From positions 9,138,333 to 9,202,332 of the forward strand of contig NC_047078.1 of the NCBI RefSeq assembly GCF_902459465.1: DNA of 64,000 nucleotides, in the 5' to 3' direction. Under the pieces are notes generated by a model. It searched no databases. It saw only the letters and a program-made list of their open reading frames with translations, and was not told where the DNA came from. This document shows, piece after piece, positions 36,001 through 46,384 of this stretch. The DNA comes from Asterias rubens. Its lineage: Eukaryota; Echinodermata; Asteroidea; Forcipulatida; Asteriidae. Position numbers and translations under genes: made by a program. Every line of letters starts with the position of its first letter. Position 1 is the first letter of the stretch.

Positions 36001-39000
36001 TAGTGGCGATAGGGGCATCTGTGCAACGGCTTCCGGGTATGCCACAAAGGCAAGGCCTGGGCCTAAAGTCAAAAACATCGGACAAATATTTTCAATTATG
36101 AGCTACTTTAATCATTGTATTACATGAATCTCAAGCAAACCGGAGTTTGCCTATGTTAAAATGTTGACGTGTTTTTGAGATAGCGCCGAAAATCCCGCGT
36201 CCCAGGAAAATCCCAGGAGATTCTGTCCTCGATTTATTGTGAGAATAATCATGTGCTAGAGGAGAAGGATTCAAAAGAGGGCGCTCTCCGAAGAAGTTTG
36301 TACACAACTTGCCTTGTGGGGGACATAATCGCATGCCACACCGGAGCGATCATATCAACGAAGGCAGAATTAACCCTATATAAACTCACCCAAAAGAAGT
36401 TTACATATGTTTCTACCCGCAATTTTGCTATTATAGTTATTTCTTATTTTATAAAACATCACTTAACTAAGTTTAATACTAGTTATAGTTAACCTAACTT
36501 CCTATTATAAACGTTTACCTGATTTGACTACATCCGCCACAGGAATACTTTGTTTTCCAGCCATAAAGCCCAGCACAGCGAATATCACTACGCCAGAGTA
36601 AAGACTAGTACCACTATTCACCACTGCAAACATTATACCATCCCTGTAAAATAGATCGTCACAATATAGATCGCTAATTAAGTGCCTTTTTTAAATAGTA
36701 GGGGACTTCGGAAGGGTAGGTGGCAGCAGACTTGCCAGGTAAATTTCCATTGTTTGCAAAGGGCCTAATTAGTTTGCAAAAGGCATACTGCATCGCCCAT
36801 TCATCGGCTCTTTTAAGCAGAAAATACTGCTAATCAAATTGCTTTGCTGAGCAAAAAATGAGTGTAGCACTCGTCATATTAATATACACATATTATTGAC
36901 TGGCAACGAGGTAACTAGTACTATTACGTCTATTCCAACGAGGGACTTTGAGTGACCAGAAGAGCGACCTATTTCCCGAGGCCGAAGTCCGAGGGAAATA
37001 GGCCCCTCTTCTGGTCACTCACAGGCCCGAGGGGAATAGACGTACACTAAATAACGAACTATGCCAGTCAATGTGTTTTATAACACAGCTCGGTCTTAAA
37101 ATGTCAAATAAGAACAGAAAAGGGAATTTTGTAGTTTGTTCACGGTTCATGTCAAGAGAGAGGGGCGCTGTTACCGCGGGCACTATTTGCAAAGACTAGT
37201 GCCCGCTCTGGTACTATTCCCGCAAAACACGCGCGCGCGATCACTAGCCTATTATTAGTTCATCCCACGTGACCGTGTTTAGCCGACCAGAATACAGAAA
37301 AAGCAAGTGGTGTGTTATAATGTAAACTAGTATGGATTCTTTGCTGGATAATCTTCTTTTTTGTTGTTGCTAAGTATACTTTTCCTGAGCTTAGCAAGTT
37401 GTTGTGCTTACAGGCTTTATAAAATTGGACACAGGTGTGTCCTTTCAGCTGATGTAAGGCGCGTTTTACCTGAAGAAGTTGTGGTTGAGGGTGTTGTAGC
37501 TTCCTAAGGCAGCCATGTTGCCAATCCCGAGGGAGTAACTGAACATAATCTGTGATGCTGCATCAAGCCATGTCTGTCGAAGAAATCAAAATCGGTTTAA
37601 AATGGATAATAATACAGTTGTTTTGGTCACTACAACAACAAAATACATGAAGGTTGCACAGCTTGTCCAATACATTTGCACTGGAAAAGGTAAACGTAAA
37701 TATAACTTTTATGGCCAGTTATATTACAAGATAAATCTACACAAAAAGTTAACATCGAACTTACTAAAGAAAAATGAGCGAATAAAATTATGTGGTTTGA
37801 ACGTAGTAAGGAGGCTTTACAGTTTGACAGCGGGGGGGGGGGGGGGGGTTGTAATGTCACTTTAACTTGACATGACAGTGCGGATGTTTTCACTTCATCC
37901 CTAATTAGAGTTTCCTCTTTTCTGCCTTCCACTGCCTAGAGTGATTTCCGTTTTACATAACAGATTCATCATCAAGACATGTTCTAACTGTATCCTGTAT
38001 AAGTCGTAGTGCCTAGAGAACTTAACGGTACTGGACACTATTGGTATAGTTACCCCAAATAATTGTTAGCGTATATAAAGTAACAATTATTTTAGTTGTT
38101 ACTTTGTAACGAGCAATTGAGACCTGTTGTCAGTAGTATAAAACTTCGTGAGAAACGGCTCCATCTGAACACACACTCAAAATTAAAAACTTCATACCCG
38201 AAGCCTTTTATTGAACATCTTAACTCACACAAAGTTGTGAAACAAGGGTGCTTTTTCTAATTCATCATTTTCTTGCAACTTCGATGTCCAAATTGAGTTC
38301 AAATCTTCACAGAGTTGTTATTTGATGCACAATATTCGGATACGCAGCAAGTGAGAATGACGTTTTTTGACGATTACAAAATTAAAAATTATAAAAAATT
38401 AACGAGTTCGCCGCTCTGTTGTCTCCTTGTTTTAATTGGGGTGTGTGCATGCACAACAAAATACCATAAGGTTTGTTTTACCTGACCGTCTTGGAGCCTG
38501 GTCATGTTGGGTTTAAGATAGTACACCAATCCCTCCGAAGCGTTCTCAAGAGTGACAGCTCTTACTAGCAGAATGGTGATCAACACGTAAGGAAACGTCG
38601 CAGTAAAATAAACAACCTGAGGTTTCAGAGGAAAAATATGGGTAGACACACCACTGGTGTTTATTTATAACAAAGGTTTGTTTTTATATAAACGTTATAA
38701 ATATTGAAACAACACTTACTGGGCTGATGTGCAGACCTTTGTGGAGTCTTTGGTAAAACAATGACAACATAACATTAACATAAATAGGTATATTAGTGTA
38801 ACAGTAGCTGTCAAGTTTAAATTGATGCAAAAGTAATTATTCGGTTTGTGGTAACAACTTTCTAGCCCAACTACCGGTTAATCTCCAAGGCAGTACTTAA
38901 ACAGCAAGGAGTCGATTCACGAGCGGTATTTAATTTAAGACAAGCTCTTATCATGTCACAGTGGCCAATTCTTCTTTGAGATAACAAATAAAAAGTAACT

Positions 39001-42000
39001 GGGGAAAATCACAAGTCTACTTGCCTTCAACTACGTTTAATTTGTTTTCATCTCAAATAATTTCTTCAATAATGTAGCACCTTTCAAAGATTGACTTTAA
39101 GCCTTCTTGAGCCAAATAGCACTAAAAATATCCCCCCCCCAAAAAAAAAAATAATAATAATAATAATAATATAAAAAAAAAATATATATATATATATATA
39201 ATGAATAGGGTAGATGGCCTTAGCTTTCGATCCAATCCGAACCTTCTTCAGAGGCATAAAACAAGTACAAACAAATACATATCCATGTAGGATTTGAGGC
39301 ATTGCATGGTGAGGTATCAATGTATATTTGGTTTGCGGTAACACCATGTGTGTATCTACTTGCCAGGTAGAGTTGTTCTTAGGGAACTGTCTTGCTTTAT
39401 TCTACTGCCGTGGAGTAGATAATCGGAGGTTTGGGAGACTTCTCAGTTCTGAAAAGAACTGTCCTGCTTATTAACTATTACCAGGGCGGATGGTATAGAA
39501 ATTAGACTGGACTACTACTTTTAATAGCTTATAGGATCGTAATTAACTGTACTGCCGCGGAGTCAGTTCTGAAATTGGTCTCTTAGCTCTGATGAGCGCC
39601 TCTTGTACAGGGTATCTGTGGAACAGATGCGCCTGATACGTAAGGCCTGACTGTAAGCAATTGCCTTCTTACAGTGACTAGGGTCACAGCTATTGGAGAG
39701 AAGGTACTGGTGGGTGTCGGTGGGTTTACTGTAAACATCTGTGACAAGGCCATTAGGAGACTTGGTTATTGTCACATCTAGAAAGTTCACACTGGTGAGA
39801 GATTGTTCGGTAGTGAACTTTATGGTGGGGTGAAATGAGTTGATATGGTCAATAAACTCATCCAAGCTGTCTTGGTCACCACACCAGATGGAGAAAATAT
39901 CATCAATAAATCTCCACCAAACTAGTGGTCGGTTGGGGGCGGAGGACAGGAGTCTGTCCTCCAACTGAGACGTGAATAGGTTAGCACATGAGGGTGCCAT
40001 TTTGGTACCCATGGCAGTACCCTGTACCTGTAGAAAATGCCTGTCAGAAAATGTGAAATTATTCTTCATTAGAATGTGGCTCATGAGTTCCTTAATATGA
40101 CTCACTGAGGGGCGGGACTGATTACTAGCATTGAGGGCAGAGACACATGCACTCATGCCTTCATGATAAGGTATTTATATATATATATGGCCTTAGCTTT
40201 ATATATATATATTAAAAAAAAATAAAAATATATATATATATAAACAAATAAAAACCGACCAAATCCAGCATGAAACTTACCTTTCCAGAGCTTTTGACTC
40301 CTTTAAACACACACATATAGACGACAACCCAGGCTAGGATCAGACACAATGACAACTGCCAGTTGAACGAACCCATATCATGCAATCCGTCTGACAAATG
40401 TATCTGTAAAATCTTACGTCTGTAAGGAAAAATATACAGCAGTACAAATTAAATTGCTAGTTTTGTTTATTCGCTTTGTCTTTATATTGTGTCGTATTGT
40501 TGTCCTTATGTCTTTTTTAATAAAGGGTATCCCCTTTTGATGCTGGTGTTTTTGTTTTGTTATGTATTGTTGTTGTTGTTGTTGTTGTTGTTAATATTGT
40601 TGTTGTTGTTGTTGTTTTTGTTGTTGCAGTTGTTTAACTATACTTTGTTTTTCTGTTCTACCTCAGCATTCAAAATATCTTCCAAACAAATATTTTGTTT
40701 AAAAGCCGAAATATAATAAGCCGGAAGTACGTAATCTCTCACTTAAGCCGCCCTAAGCCTATTTTGGGCGCCATCTTTAGTGCTACATCTAGTTGGTGTT
40801 CTTACTTTTCATGTAATTTTTCAACCAAACAACTTTTAATTAATAGATCAAAACTTACTCCCAAAATTCAACAGCAGAGCTCGTCCTGTTGACATCCTTT
40901 AAAACCGAACAATCAAACTGCGTTTCTGTCTCACCATGGGTCAAATTTGTCAGAAGAAAACTTCCAGACGAGTTGGAAACATTCTGCTTGATTTGATCAC
41001 ATCTCCACAAGTCTGTTCCTACCACACCGTACCCAGTAGGGTCTCGACAAAGCTCCGTATTGAAAGGGTTGTTACAGTGAGACCAGGGTAGCACGGCAGT
41101 GAAAGACATCACCAAGTAGTAGAGAGCCCAGGCTATGATGACGTTGTAGTAGATGTTAACCATAATCACTAACATCAAACTTGTGATGCCGATGCCTTTA
41201 AGAAGAAAAGGAATACGTTTGGAAGTCATTCGTAAAATTGATGTCAATAAAAACATCACTTGGGTACACTCTAAAAACTCCCGGGTCAGAAATGACCCGG
41301 ATTTGGGTCCCAGGGGGCCACTCCCAATTTCAGGGTCTGTTTGACCCGGAATCCGTGTCAATGTGACCCGGGATCCGTGTCAATGTGACCAGAAATTTGT
41401 TTAAAAGCGGGGATTTTTACTCGGATTCCAGGACACATTGACACGGACTCCCGGGTCAACGGACCCAGAAATGGGTCTGGCCAACTGTGACCCAAATCCG
41501 GGTCAACTCTGACCCGGGAGTTTTTAGAAGTAGAGGCAGGTCTACGGCAGCTTCCGATTGCCAGTTTGCTTAAAGTATGCGTGGCTTACACTTCCGAGAA
41601 GAAGGATGTAATAATGACGTCATAAACATTCTATAATACGTATCTCATTATGTAAATTTCCTTACCCCTGAAAAGTGGAGATATCTTCCAGACGCCGATG
41701 CCACCCTGGGCCATAAACTGACCCAACCCCAACTCCAGGAGTAGTAGAGGTACGCCCCCAACGACCAGACATATAAAGTATGGAATGAGGAAGGCACCTG
41801 TAAATTACCAAAGGAAACATAAAACATAAACCAAATAATTAACGGAACGCGTTGCCTTGGTCCGGTCGAGTTGGTCTTTGAAAAGCGTTTGTAACCGTTT
41901 GTTATAAAATTCATATGGGCAGAAATATGTTGTAAAAGTATAATACAATGATCCACACAAACATGCCTCTAAATTGCACGGTTTGTTTTTTACCTCGTCG

Positions 42001-45000
42001 ACTAACACGGTCGGCCATTTATGGGAGTCAACAAATGGCCGACCGTGGTTCGCACAGTAAAAGGAACACCACGCAATTTCGAGGCAAATTTGTGTGGATC
42101 ATTGTATTCTACTTTTAAAACATCTTTCCAACCATATGCATTTAATAAAAAACGGTTACAAACGCTTCACTGTAAAAAATATATTAGTCAAAACAACACT
42201 AATTAGTCGTATGAGACATGATTTTGACTAACTTACATCAAAATCATGTCTCATATGACTAATTAGCGTTGTTTTGACTAATATGTTTTTACAGTGTTGT
42301 TATAGACCAACTCGGGCCGATCCAAGGCAACGTATTTCTTTAAGAGATTATAGGCCTTTTCACATGACCTCCATTTCGAACCGCGTTGAAACCTACCTAC
42401 TCCGGTTCAGCCTCGCTTCTTTTCGACACGGATCAGAGATAAGCAAAATTCACACTGGTCTCTTTTACGTGAACCGGCTATGAGTGAACAGATAACGGTT
42501 TACACTGAAAATGCCATTTGGATCCGGATTGAGATTTCCAACCCAAAAGTCCCTGCCAGGGTTGATTTCAATCCGGCTAGAGCAAGCTACCCATATCGGA
42601 GGCTAATTGAAATGTTTACAGTGTGAAACAGGTTGAACAAAAATTCCGGTTCGGAACCGGTTCCGAACATGAGATTTTGGACAGTGTAAAAAGGCCTTAT
42701 CATTACATGGTGTTACAGCAAACCTTTACAATGGGTGCGTTCGTTTCGCTACCCTAGGTCGACCCCGGTCTGCCCGTTACGTTCAAATAGCTTTGACGGG
42801 GCTCACCCGGGTCAGCCCCAAGTGACCTGCTTGTGGAGTGGGTCACTTGGGGGTGACCTGGGGTGCATGACATCACCACGAGAGGGCGAGTGTGGTCGTT
42901 CGATAGCTCTTGTCAGGGGCTCACCCGAGTGAGCACTGCGGGGTCGACCCAGGGAAGCTTATCGAACGCACCCTATATTAACCACTACGTTTTCTTTTTC
43001 ACAAAATGTCAACTGCATAAGCGCTAATTAGGTCAACGCTGATCTAGGTAGCTAGACCAGCATGCACCTCATTCCACGCCAAACTTGCGCGTGCCAGCCG
43101 CCGATTTTACCGAAATTTCCCTAACTGATTAATCTTAGGACTAAAGGCCGAGTCAAACTGCAGCGATAACGAAAACGATCACGACGCAACAAGAACGGAT
43201 TCTATTGGTGGAACTGCTCCACGCAGAATAGCACACTCGAGATGGAATTAATCATAATAGCGTTTTGGACCCAATCTAAAGAACTGCTCTAAAGGCAGTG
43301 GACACTATTGGTAATTACTCAAAATAATTATTAGCATAAAACCTTTCTTGGTGTGACGAGTAGTCGGGAGAGGCTGATGGTATAAAACATTGTGAGATCA
43401 AACAGCTCCCTCTGAAGTGCCATTGTTTTCGTGAAAGAAGTAAGTTTCCACGAATTTGATTTCGAGACCTCAGATTTAGAACTTGAGGTCTCGAAATCAA
43501 CCATCTAAACGCACACAACTTCGTGTGACAAGGGTGTTTTCTTCTTTCAATATTATCTCGCAACTTTGATGACCGATTGAGCTCAAACTTTCACAGGTTT
43601 TTTATTTTATGCATAAATTGAGATACACCAACTGTGAAGGCTAGTCTTTGACAATTACCAAAAGTGTCCACTGCCTTTAAAGGCACAGGCTGGGCACGTT
43701 TTGCAATTACCAAAGAGCATTATTCTTACTTGGTGTATCAAAAATATGTACTAAAATATTTGAATCTGAAAAAGACTTCAGGCCTGAAGCCTTTCCCATA
43801 GGCATCTGAAAGCACGCAACCGTAGTGCAGTAATCGTGTTTTTTCCCCTTCATTCATTAAGCTTCTATGACCATTATTGAGTCCAAATTGTCACCGAGTT
43901 GTTATTGTATGCATTATTGGGACACACCGAGTGAGAATACTGGTCGTTGACAATGTTACCAAGAGAGACCAGTGTGTACAAATTGGGTTCATTATACTCG
44001 GATCACTGCCGCCTCGCCCTGGCACAACCAAGGGGGTACGACCTTGCCTAATACTAGGCATCCCACGGTCTTCTGTTTGCAATGCACTGTGTGTCACCTA
44101 AAGCACTGGAAAATAAAGAGTTTAGCTTTGCGAAATTCTAAATAGACAAATAAATCAAACAGTTTCATTGGAAAGCACTTTTCTTTGGATAATTGATTCA
44201 CAATATTATGGTATTCTTGTGTTAAAAAGTGCAGTCGTCCTTGTAATTATAAATAATCTAGTTATTTAATATTAGTCTAAACCCACGCAATTTTGAGATG
44301 AATGGTGTGAAAGGGCATTGCAGCCGATTTCACAAAATCCTATCTCGAGTAAGGACGGGTAACTCAGCTTAACTTAGGATGGGTTCAATTCGTATTACGT
44401 AATCGGATACGGAACTGAACTCCAACTTAAGTCCTAAGATTAATCCTAAGCTAGGATGAGTTTTTATAGTGAAATCGACGGCTGGGCACCTTCGGTAAGT
44501 CAAGGAAGACCAGTATCTCACTTGTTGTGTCCCAACATGAAACAACAATTCTGTGAAAATTTGGACTCAATTGGACATCGAAATGGCAAGAGAATAATGA
44601 AAGAAATGGAACACCCTTAATTTGAGTGCTTTCAGATGCCCATGAAATACCTACTTCTTAAAAACAAAGTTACTTCAGAGGGAGCAGTTTCTCATCACAA
44701 AACATCTATCCATTGCTCGTTAATACAAAGTAAGTTTCTATGCTAGCAATTATTTTGAGTATTTACCAAACAAAACCGTAAATCTACTCCGGGGTAGTAG
44801 AATGTATAACAAGAAGGTACTAACTTTACCTGGCAATGTAGATACATACATACACGGAGTAACCGAAAACCATAACTATTACATTGATACCTCACCATGC
44901 AATGACTCAAATCCCACATTATTAAACAAATACATAAAAACTTTGAAACTTTGCACTTGCCTCCGCCATTCTTAAAACATAGATAAGGAAACCTCCATAC

Positions 45001-45162
45001 ATTTCCAAGACCAACCGAGAATCCAATCAGAGCGAGTAAGAAGTCCAACTTGTTACTCCAAGTTTCCCGTTCCCCCCTCGACTCTTTCTTCGCCTCACCA
45101 ACCACCCCTTCATTAAGGCCCTGCGCTGGTTCGTTACCTCTACACGTGTCAACTTGAGCCAT
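32931..45162 (-). CDS. SLC6 Na+/Cl- dependent transporter, complete
   Basis: SLC6 proteins are plasma-membrane symporters with 12 helices that import neurotransmitters, amino acids, creatine or osmolytes. Thirteen coding exons splice in phase to 642 codons plus stop, the usual family length. Helix 1 has [19 protein letters not shown]; Gly51 sits where monoamine carriers have Asp, so an amino-acid-like substrate is expected. Loop 2 has a Cys pair ([11 protein letters not shown]) and N-glycosylation sequons (NVS, NLT, NRT). Helix 6 reads [20 protein letters not shown] and helix 7 NSGTSLYSG, with the Ser and Asn expected for chloride binding. Later parts (GLDSQ-like [32 protein letters not shown]) are closest, by eye, to the GABA/taurine/creatine branch. 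Exact substrate is not assignable. Intron 1 uses a GC donor. Confidence 0.95.
33121..33504. mobile_element. Family T MITE copy in SLC6 intron 12
   Basis: AAAGGCAGTGGACACTATTG and, inverted, AAAGGCAGTGGACACTATGG end the element. A central GATTTCGAGA/TCTCGAAATC repeat is present. Confidence 0.88.
33552..33719 (-). CDS. SLC6 transporter exon 12
   Basis: Fifty-six codons covering the rest of helix 11 ([10 protein letters not shown]), a loop and helix 12 ([20 protein letters not shown]). Donor GAA|GTAAGT. Confidence 0.93.
34098..34198 (-). CDS. SLC6 transporter exon 11
   Basis: [20 protein letters not shown] then [13 protein letters not shown], the start of helix 11. Donor ATG|GTAAGA. Confidence 0.93.
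34290..34860. mobile_element. Family T fragment with nested GCTAGGTGGCAGCAGAC elements
   Basis: GCTAGGTGGCAGCAGACTTA occurs at about 34315 and 34513, and inverted at about 34798-34815. The middle copy (34498-34632) sits inside a family T element whose end CCAAAGGTGTCCAATGCC follows. Another copy is at 36708-36775. Noncoding; all between SLC6 exons. Confidence 0.65.
34897..34999 (-). CDS. SLC6 transporter exon 10
   Basis: Helix 10: [20 protein letters not shown] then [13 protein letters not shown]. Acceptor TCCATTCAG, donor ACG|GTAAGA. Confidence 0.93.
35407..35541 (-). CDS. SLC6 transporter exon 9
   Basis: [20 protein letters not shown] then helix 9 [20 protein letters not shown]. Donor AGT|GTAAGT, phase 0. 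Confidence 0.93.
35950..36062 (-). CDS. SLC6 transporter exon 8
   Basis: [20 protein letters not shown] then helix 8 [18 protein letters not shown], which carries the sodium-2 site residues (GIDS). Confidence 0.93.
36519..36643 (-). CDS. SLC6 transporter exon 7
   Basis: Helix 7 with the chloride-site residues: [20 protein letters not shown] then [20 protein letters not shown]. Confidence 0.93.
36885..37085. mobile_element. Palindromic MITE in SLC6 intron 6
   Basis: TATTGACTGGCA and, inverted, CATTGACTGGCA bound a palindrome whose arms contain GAGTGACCAGAAGAG and CTCTTCTGGTCACTC around GGCCGAAGTCC. Noncoding. Confidence 0.85.
37470..37573 (-). CDS. SLC6 transporter exon 6
   Basis: Helix 6, the unwound substrate-site helix: [20 protein letters not shown] then [14 protein letters not shown]. 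Donor CAG|GTAAAA. Confidence 0.93.
38022..38385. mobile_element. Diverged family T MITE copy in SLC6 intron 5
   Basis: TTAACGGTACTGGACACTAT starts the copy; internal blocks and TTTTTGACGATTAC near the right end match the family. The right terminus is eroded. Confidence 0.7.
38482..38616 (-). CDS. SLC6 transporter exon 5
   Basis: Forty-five codons, helix 5: [20 protein letters not shown], then [17 protein letters not shown]. Donor CAG|GTAAAA. Confidence 0.93.
39120..39200. repeat. Low-complexity C, A, AAT and AT runs
   Basis: A C run, an A run, an AAT microsatellite and an AT microsatellite follow one another. They adjoin the 3' end of the Penelope-like element. Confidence 0.9.
39200..39562 (-). 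mobile_element. 3' tail of the Penelope-like element
   Basis: On the - strand the sequence after the RT stop ends with CTGAAGAAGGTTCGGATTGG and ATCGAAAGCTAAGGCCATCT. Such GAAAGCTAAGGCC ends are typical of Penelope pseudo-terminal repeats, as I remember them. A short echo, ATGGCCTTAGCTTTATAT, lies at about 40187-40203 on the 5' side. The tail also contains TTTGCGGTAACACCATGTGT on +, found dispersed at 18.7 and 23.6 kb. Confidence 0.6.
39563..40156 (-). mobile_element. Penelope-like reverse transcriptase fragment
   Basis: The frame of 197 codons has [49 protein letters not shown] and [35 protein letters not shown] and RFIDDIF are the palm motifs typical of Penelope-like elements. The N-terminal part is missing and no GIY-YIG endonuclease follows, so it is a truncated copy. 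It lies in SLC6 intron 4 in the same orientation as the gene, between exons 5 and 4. The frame is intact over this stretch, which suggests a fairly recent insertion. Confidence 0.88.
40281..40419 (-). CDS. SLC6 transporter exon 4
   Basis: Encodes the end of loop 2 and helix 4: [20 protein letters not shown] then [13 protein letters not shown]. Phase 0 end at GTAAGT. Confidence 0.93.
40566..40630. repeat. TTG trinucleotide microsatellite
   Basis: About twenty TTG units with two interruptions (TTAATA, TTTTTG). Confidence 0.95.
40859..41195 (-). CDS. SLC6 transporter exon 3
   Basis: Encodes helix 3 ([19 protein letters not shown]), the large extracellular loop 2 with cysteines and three N-glycosylation sequons, and AVEFWE. 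Donor GA|GTAAGT. Confidence 0.93.
41268..41530. mobile_element. MITE with CTAAAAACTCCCGGGTCA ends
   Basis: CTAAAAACTCCCGGGTCAGA and, inverted, the right end TGACCCGGGAGTTTTTAG are perfect over 18 bp and extend inward (GACCCGGATTTGGGTC). Interior repeats of GACCCGG and CCGTGTCAATGTGACC. It lies between SLC6 exons 3 and 2. Confidence 0.92.
41666..41797 (-). CDS. SLC6 transporter exon 2
   Basis: Encodes helix 2 and loop: [20 protein letters not shown] then [19 protein letters not shown]. Acceptor AATTTACAG, donor AGGG|GTAAGG. Confidence 0.93.
41836..42345. mobile_element. Long foldback element interrupted by a second element
   Basis: Arms 41836-42015 and 42030-42345 are inverted copies: AACGCGTTGCCTTGG, AAGCGTTTGTAACCG and ACGGTCGGCCATTTATGGGA on the left, with their complements on the right. 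The right arm is split by the element at 42169-42296, so that element arrived later. Small spacer about GAGTCAA. Noncoding. Confidence 0.88.
42169..42296. mobile_element. Perfectly folding MITE nested in the foldback element
   Basis: CACTGTAAAAAATATATTAG and, inverted, the right end CACTGTAAAAACATATTAGT give arms of about 58 bp with few mismatches around a short loop (CTAACTTACAT). Confidence 0.92.
42350..42697. mobile_element. MITE with AGGCCTTTT ends
   Basis: AGGCCTTTTCACATG and, inverted, AGGCCTTTTTACACTG are terminal repeats. Inside, several GGTTCGGAACCGG-like palindromes occur. Noncoding. Confidence 0.7.
42730..42974. mobile_element. MITE family G (GGGTGCGTTCG ends)
   Basis: GGGTGCGTTCGTTTCGCTAC and, inverted, GGGTGCGTTCGATAAGCTTC bound a 245-bp element; GGTCGACCC follows each end. 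Related copies are at 45398-45605 (right-truncated) and 47996-48420. Confidence 0.9.
43145..43250. mobile_element. Degraded relative of the 11684 MITE
   Basis: CTGCAGCGATAACGAAAACG and ACGCAGAATAGCAC match the palindrome at 11684-11860. Confidence 0.6.
43289..43680. mobile_element. Family T MITE copy in SLC6 intron 1
   Basis: TAAAGGCAGTGGACACTATT and, inverted, TTAAAGGCAGTGGACACTTT. The central inverted repeat GATTTCGAGACCTCA is intact. Confidence 0.88.
43684..43975. mobile_element. Diverged family T copy, adjacent
   Basis: GCACAGGCTGGGCACGTTTT and internal blocks (TTCAGGCCTGAAGCC, GAGTCCAAATTGTCACCGAG) resemble family T. The right end is lost near CAAGAGAGACCAGTGTG. Confidence 0.6.
44325..44475. 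mobile_element. Inverted-repeat element (GATTTCAC ends)
   Basis: GCCGATTTCACAAAATCCTA and, inverted, GCCGTCGATTTCACTATAAA bound the copy. It is related to 18745-18985. Confidence 0.7.
44478..44775. mobile_element. Diverged family T copy next to SLC6 exon 1
   Basis: GGGCACCTTCGGTAAGTCAA at the left and ATTTTGAGTATTTACCAAAC at the right, with AAGTTACTTCAGAGGGAGCA inside, mark a family T relic. Confidence 0.6.
44961..45162 (-). CDS. SLC6 transporter exon 1
   Basis: ATG in AAGATCATGG context at 45162 opens 67 codons ending in the helix 1 motif [11 protein letters not shown]. The exon ends GGAG and is followed by GCAAGT, a GC-type donor; phase 1 is confirmed by exon 2 starting GT GCC TTC. Hydrophilic N-terminus of about 35 residues. 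Confidence 0.93.
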
Positions 45163-45397
45163 GATCTTGGCAGCCGTCTCGTCAGCTTTAACGCCCGTTT
45201 AATTAAAACTTTACCGACCTTCGTTGAACTTAAAATCTAATTAAGTGCGCGCTTTAACGCGTGTGTTGTGGCAGGGGATTCTGCTCCCCCGGCAGATTCT
45301 GTGCCCATCCCCCTCCCATAAACGGCGAGTGTGCACAAATGTTTGATAACGCCCTCTATTGAATCAATCTCGTCCAGCCCATGTTAATTTCTCATTG

Positions 45398-45605
45398 GGT
45401 GCGTTCGATTAGCTTCCCTGGGTCGACCCCGGTCTGCCCCTGTTGTAGCTTTGACGCAATTCCAGGGGCTCACCGGGGTCAGCCCCCAGTGTCCTGCTTG
45501 TGGATGGGGTAATTTCGGAGTGACCCGAGGTGCATGACGTCACCACGAGAGGGCGAGTGTGATCGTTCAATTAGCTCATGGCAGGGGCTCACCCGAGTGA
45601 GTGCA
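45398..45605. mobile_element. MITE family G, right end missing
   Basis: GGGTGCGTTCGATTAGCTTC opens the copy and GGGGCTCACCCGAGTGAG is reached, but the right terminal repeat is absent. It lies upstream of the SLC6 start codon. Confidence 0.8.
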
Positions 45606-45997
45606 GTCACTTTGAACTTGAAAACTGACATAGTTAAGTGACGACCGTTTCCTGTTTTTCCTTTCTTAAGATGGGCAACACACTATTCGAAATGCCTGTA
45701 CAAACTTCTATTTAACTTTAGTGAAGTACGAAGTACGTAACTCATAAGTAATTTTGAAATATCGTCGTGGACACACTCATAAAATATGACACTTTTTGGG
45801 GTGTTTGGGTAAAATTGCAACCACCACCACCAAAACAGTGCATTCATAAAGTGTCCGTAATACCTGAAAAGGCTTATAATTGTGATCTCAATGCTGTCAT
45901 TTTACACTTAAAAATTTATTTATTTAAGTGGACGATCGTTTCCTGCCGTGTGAAGAGCCTAATGGAAACTGCACTGCACAAAAAATCTGTTATGAGC

Positions 45998-46384
45998 TTA
46001 AATGCAGTGGACACTATTGGTAATTACTCAAAAAAATTATTAGAATAAAACCTTTCTTGGTAACGAGTAATAGGGAGAGTTTGATGGTAAAAAACATTGT
46101 GAGAAAAGGCTCCCTCTGAAGTAAAATAGTTTTTGAGAAAGAGGTAATTTTCCACGAATTTGTTTTCGAGACCTCAGATTTAGAATTTGAGGTCTCGAAA
46201 TCAAACATCTAAAGGCACACAACTTCGTGTGGCAAGGGTGTTTTTTCTTTCGTTATTATTTCGCAACTTCGACGACCAATTGAGCGCAAATTTCAAAGGT
46301 TTGTTATTTTATGCATAATTATGTTGAGATACATTAAGTGAGAAGGTGGTCTTTGACAATTACCAATAGTGTCCAGTGTCTTTA
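45998..46384. mobile_element. Family T MITE copy
   Basis: TTAAATGCAGTGGACACTAT and, inverted, TTTAAAGACACTGGACACTA are its ends. The central GAGACCTCAGATTTAGAATT inverted repeat is present. Confidence 0.87.

Noticed and set aside
39580-39600. CTGATGAG on +, a possible hammerhead ribozyme core in the Penelope element
   Set aside because: It lies on the antisense strand inside the RT codons and no GAAAC partner with paired stems is seen nearby.
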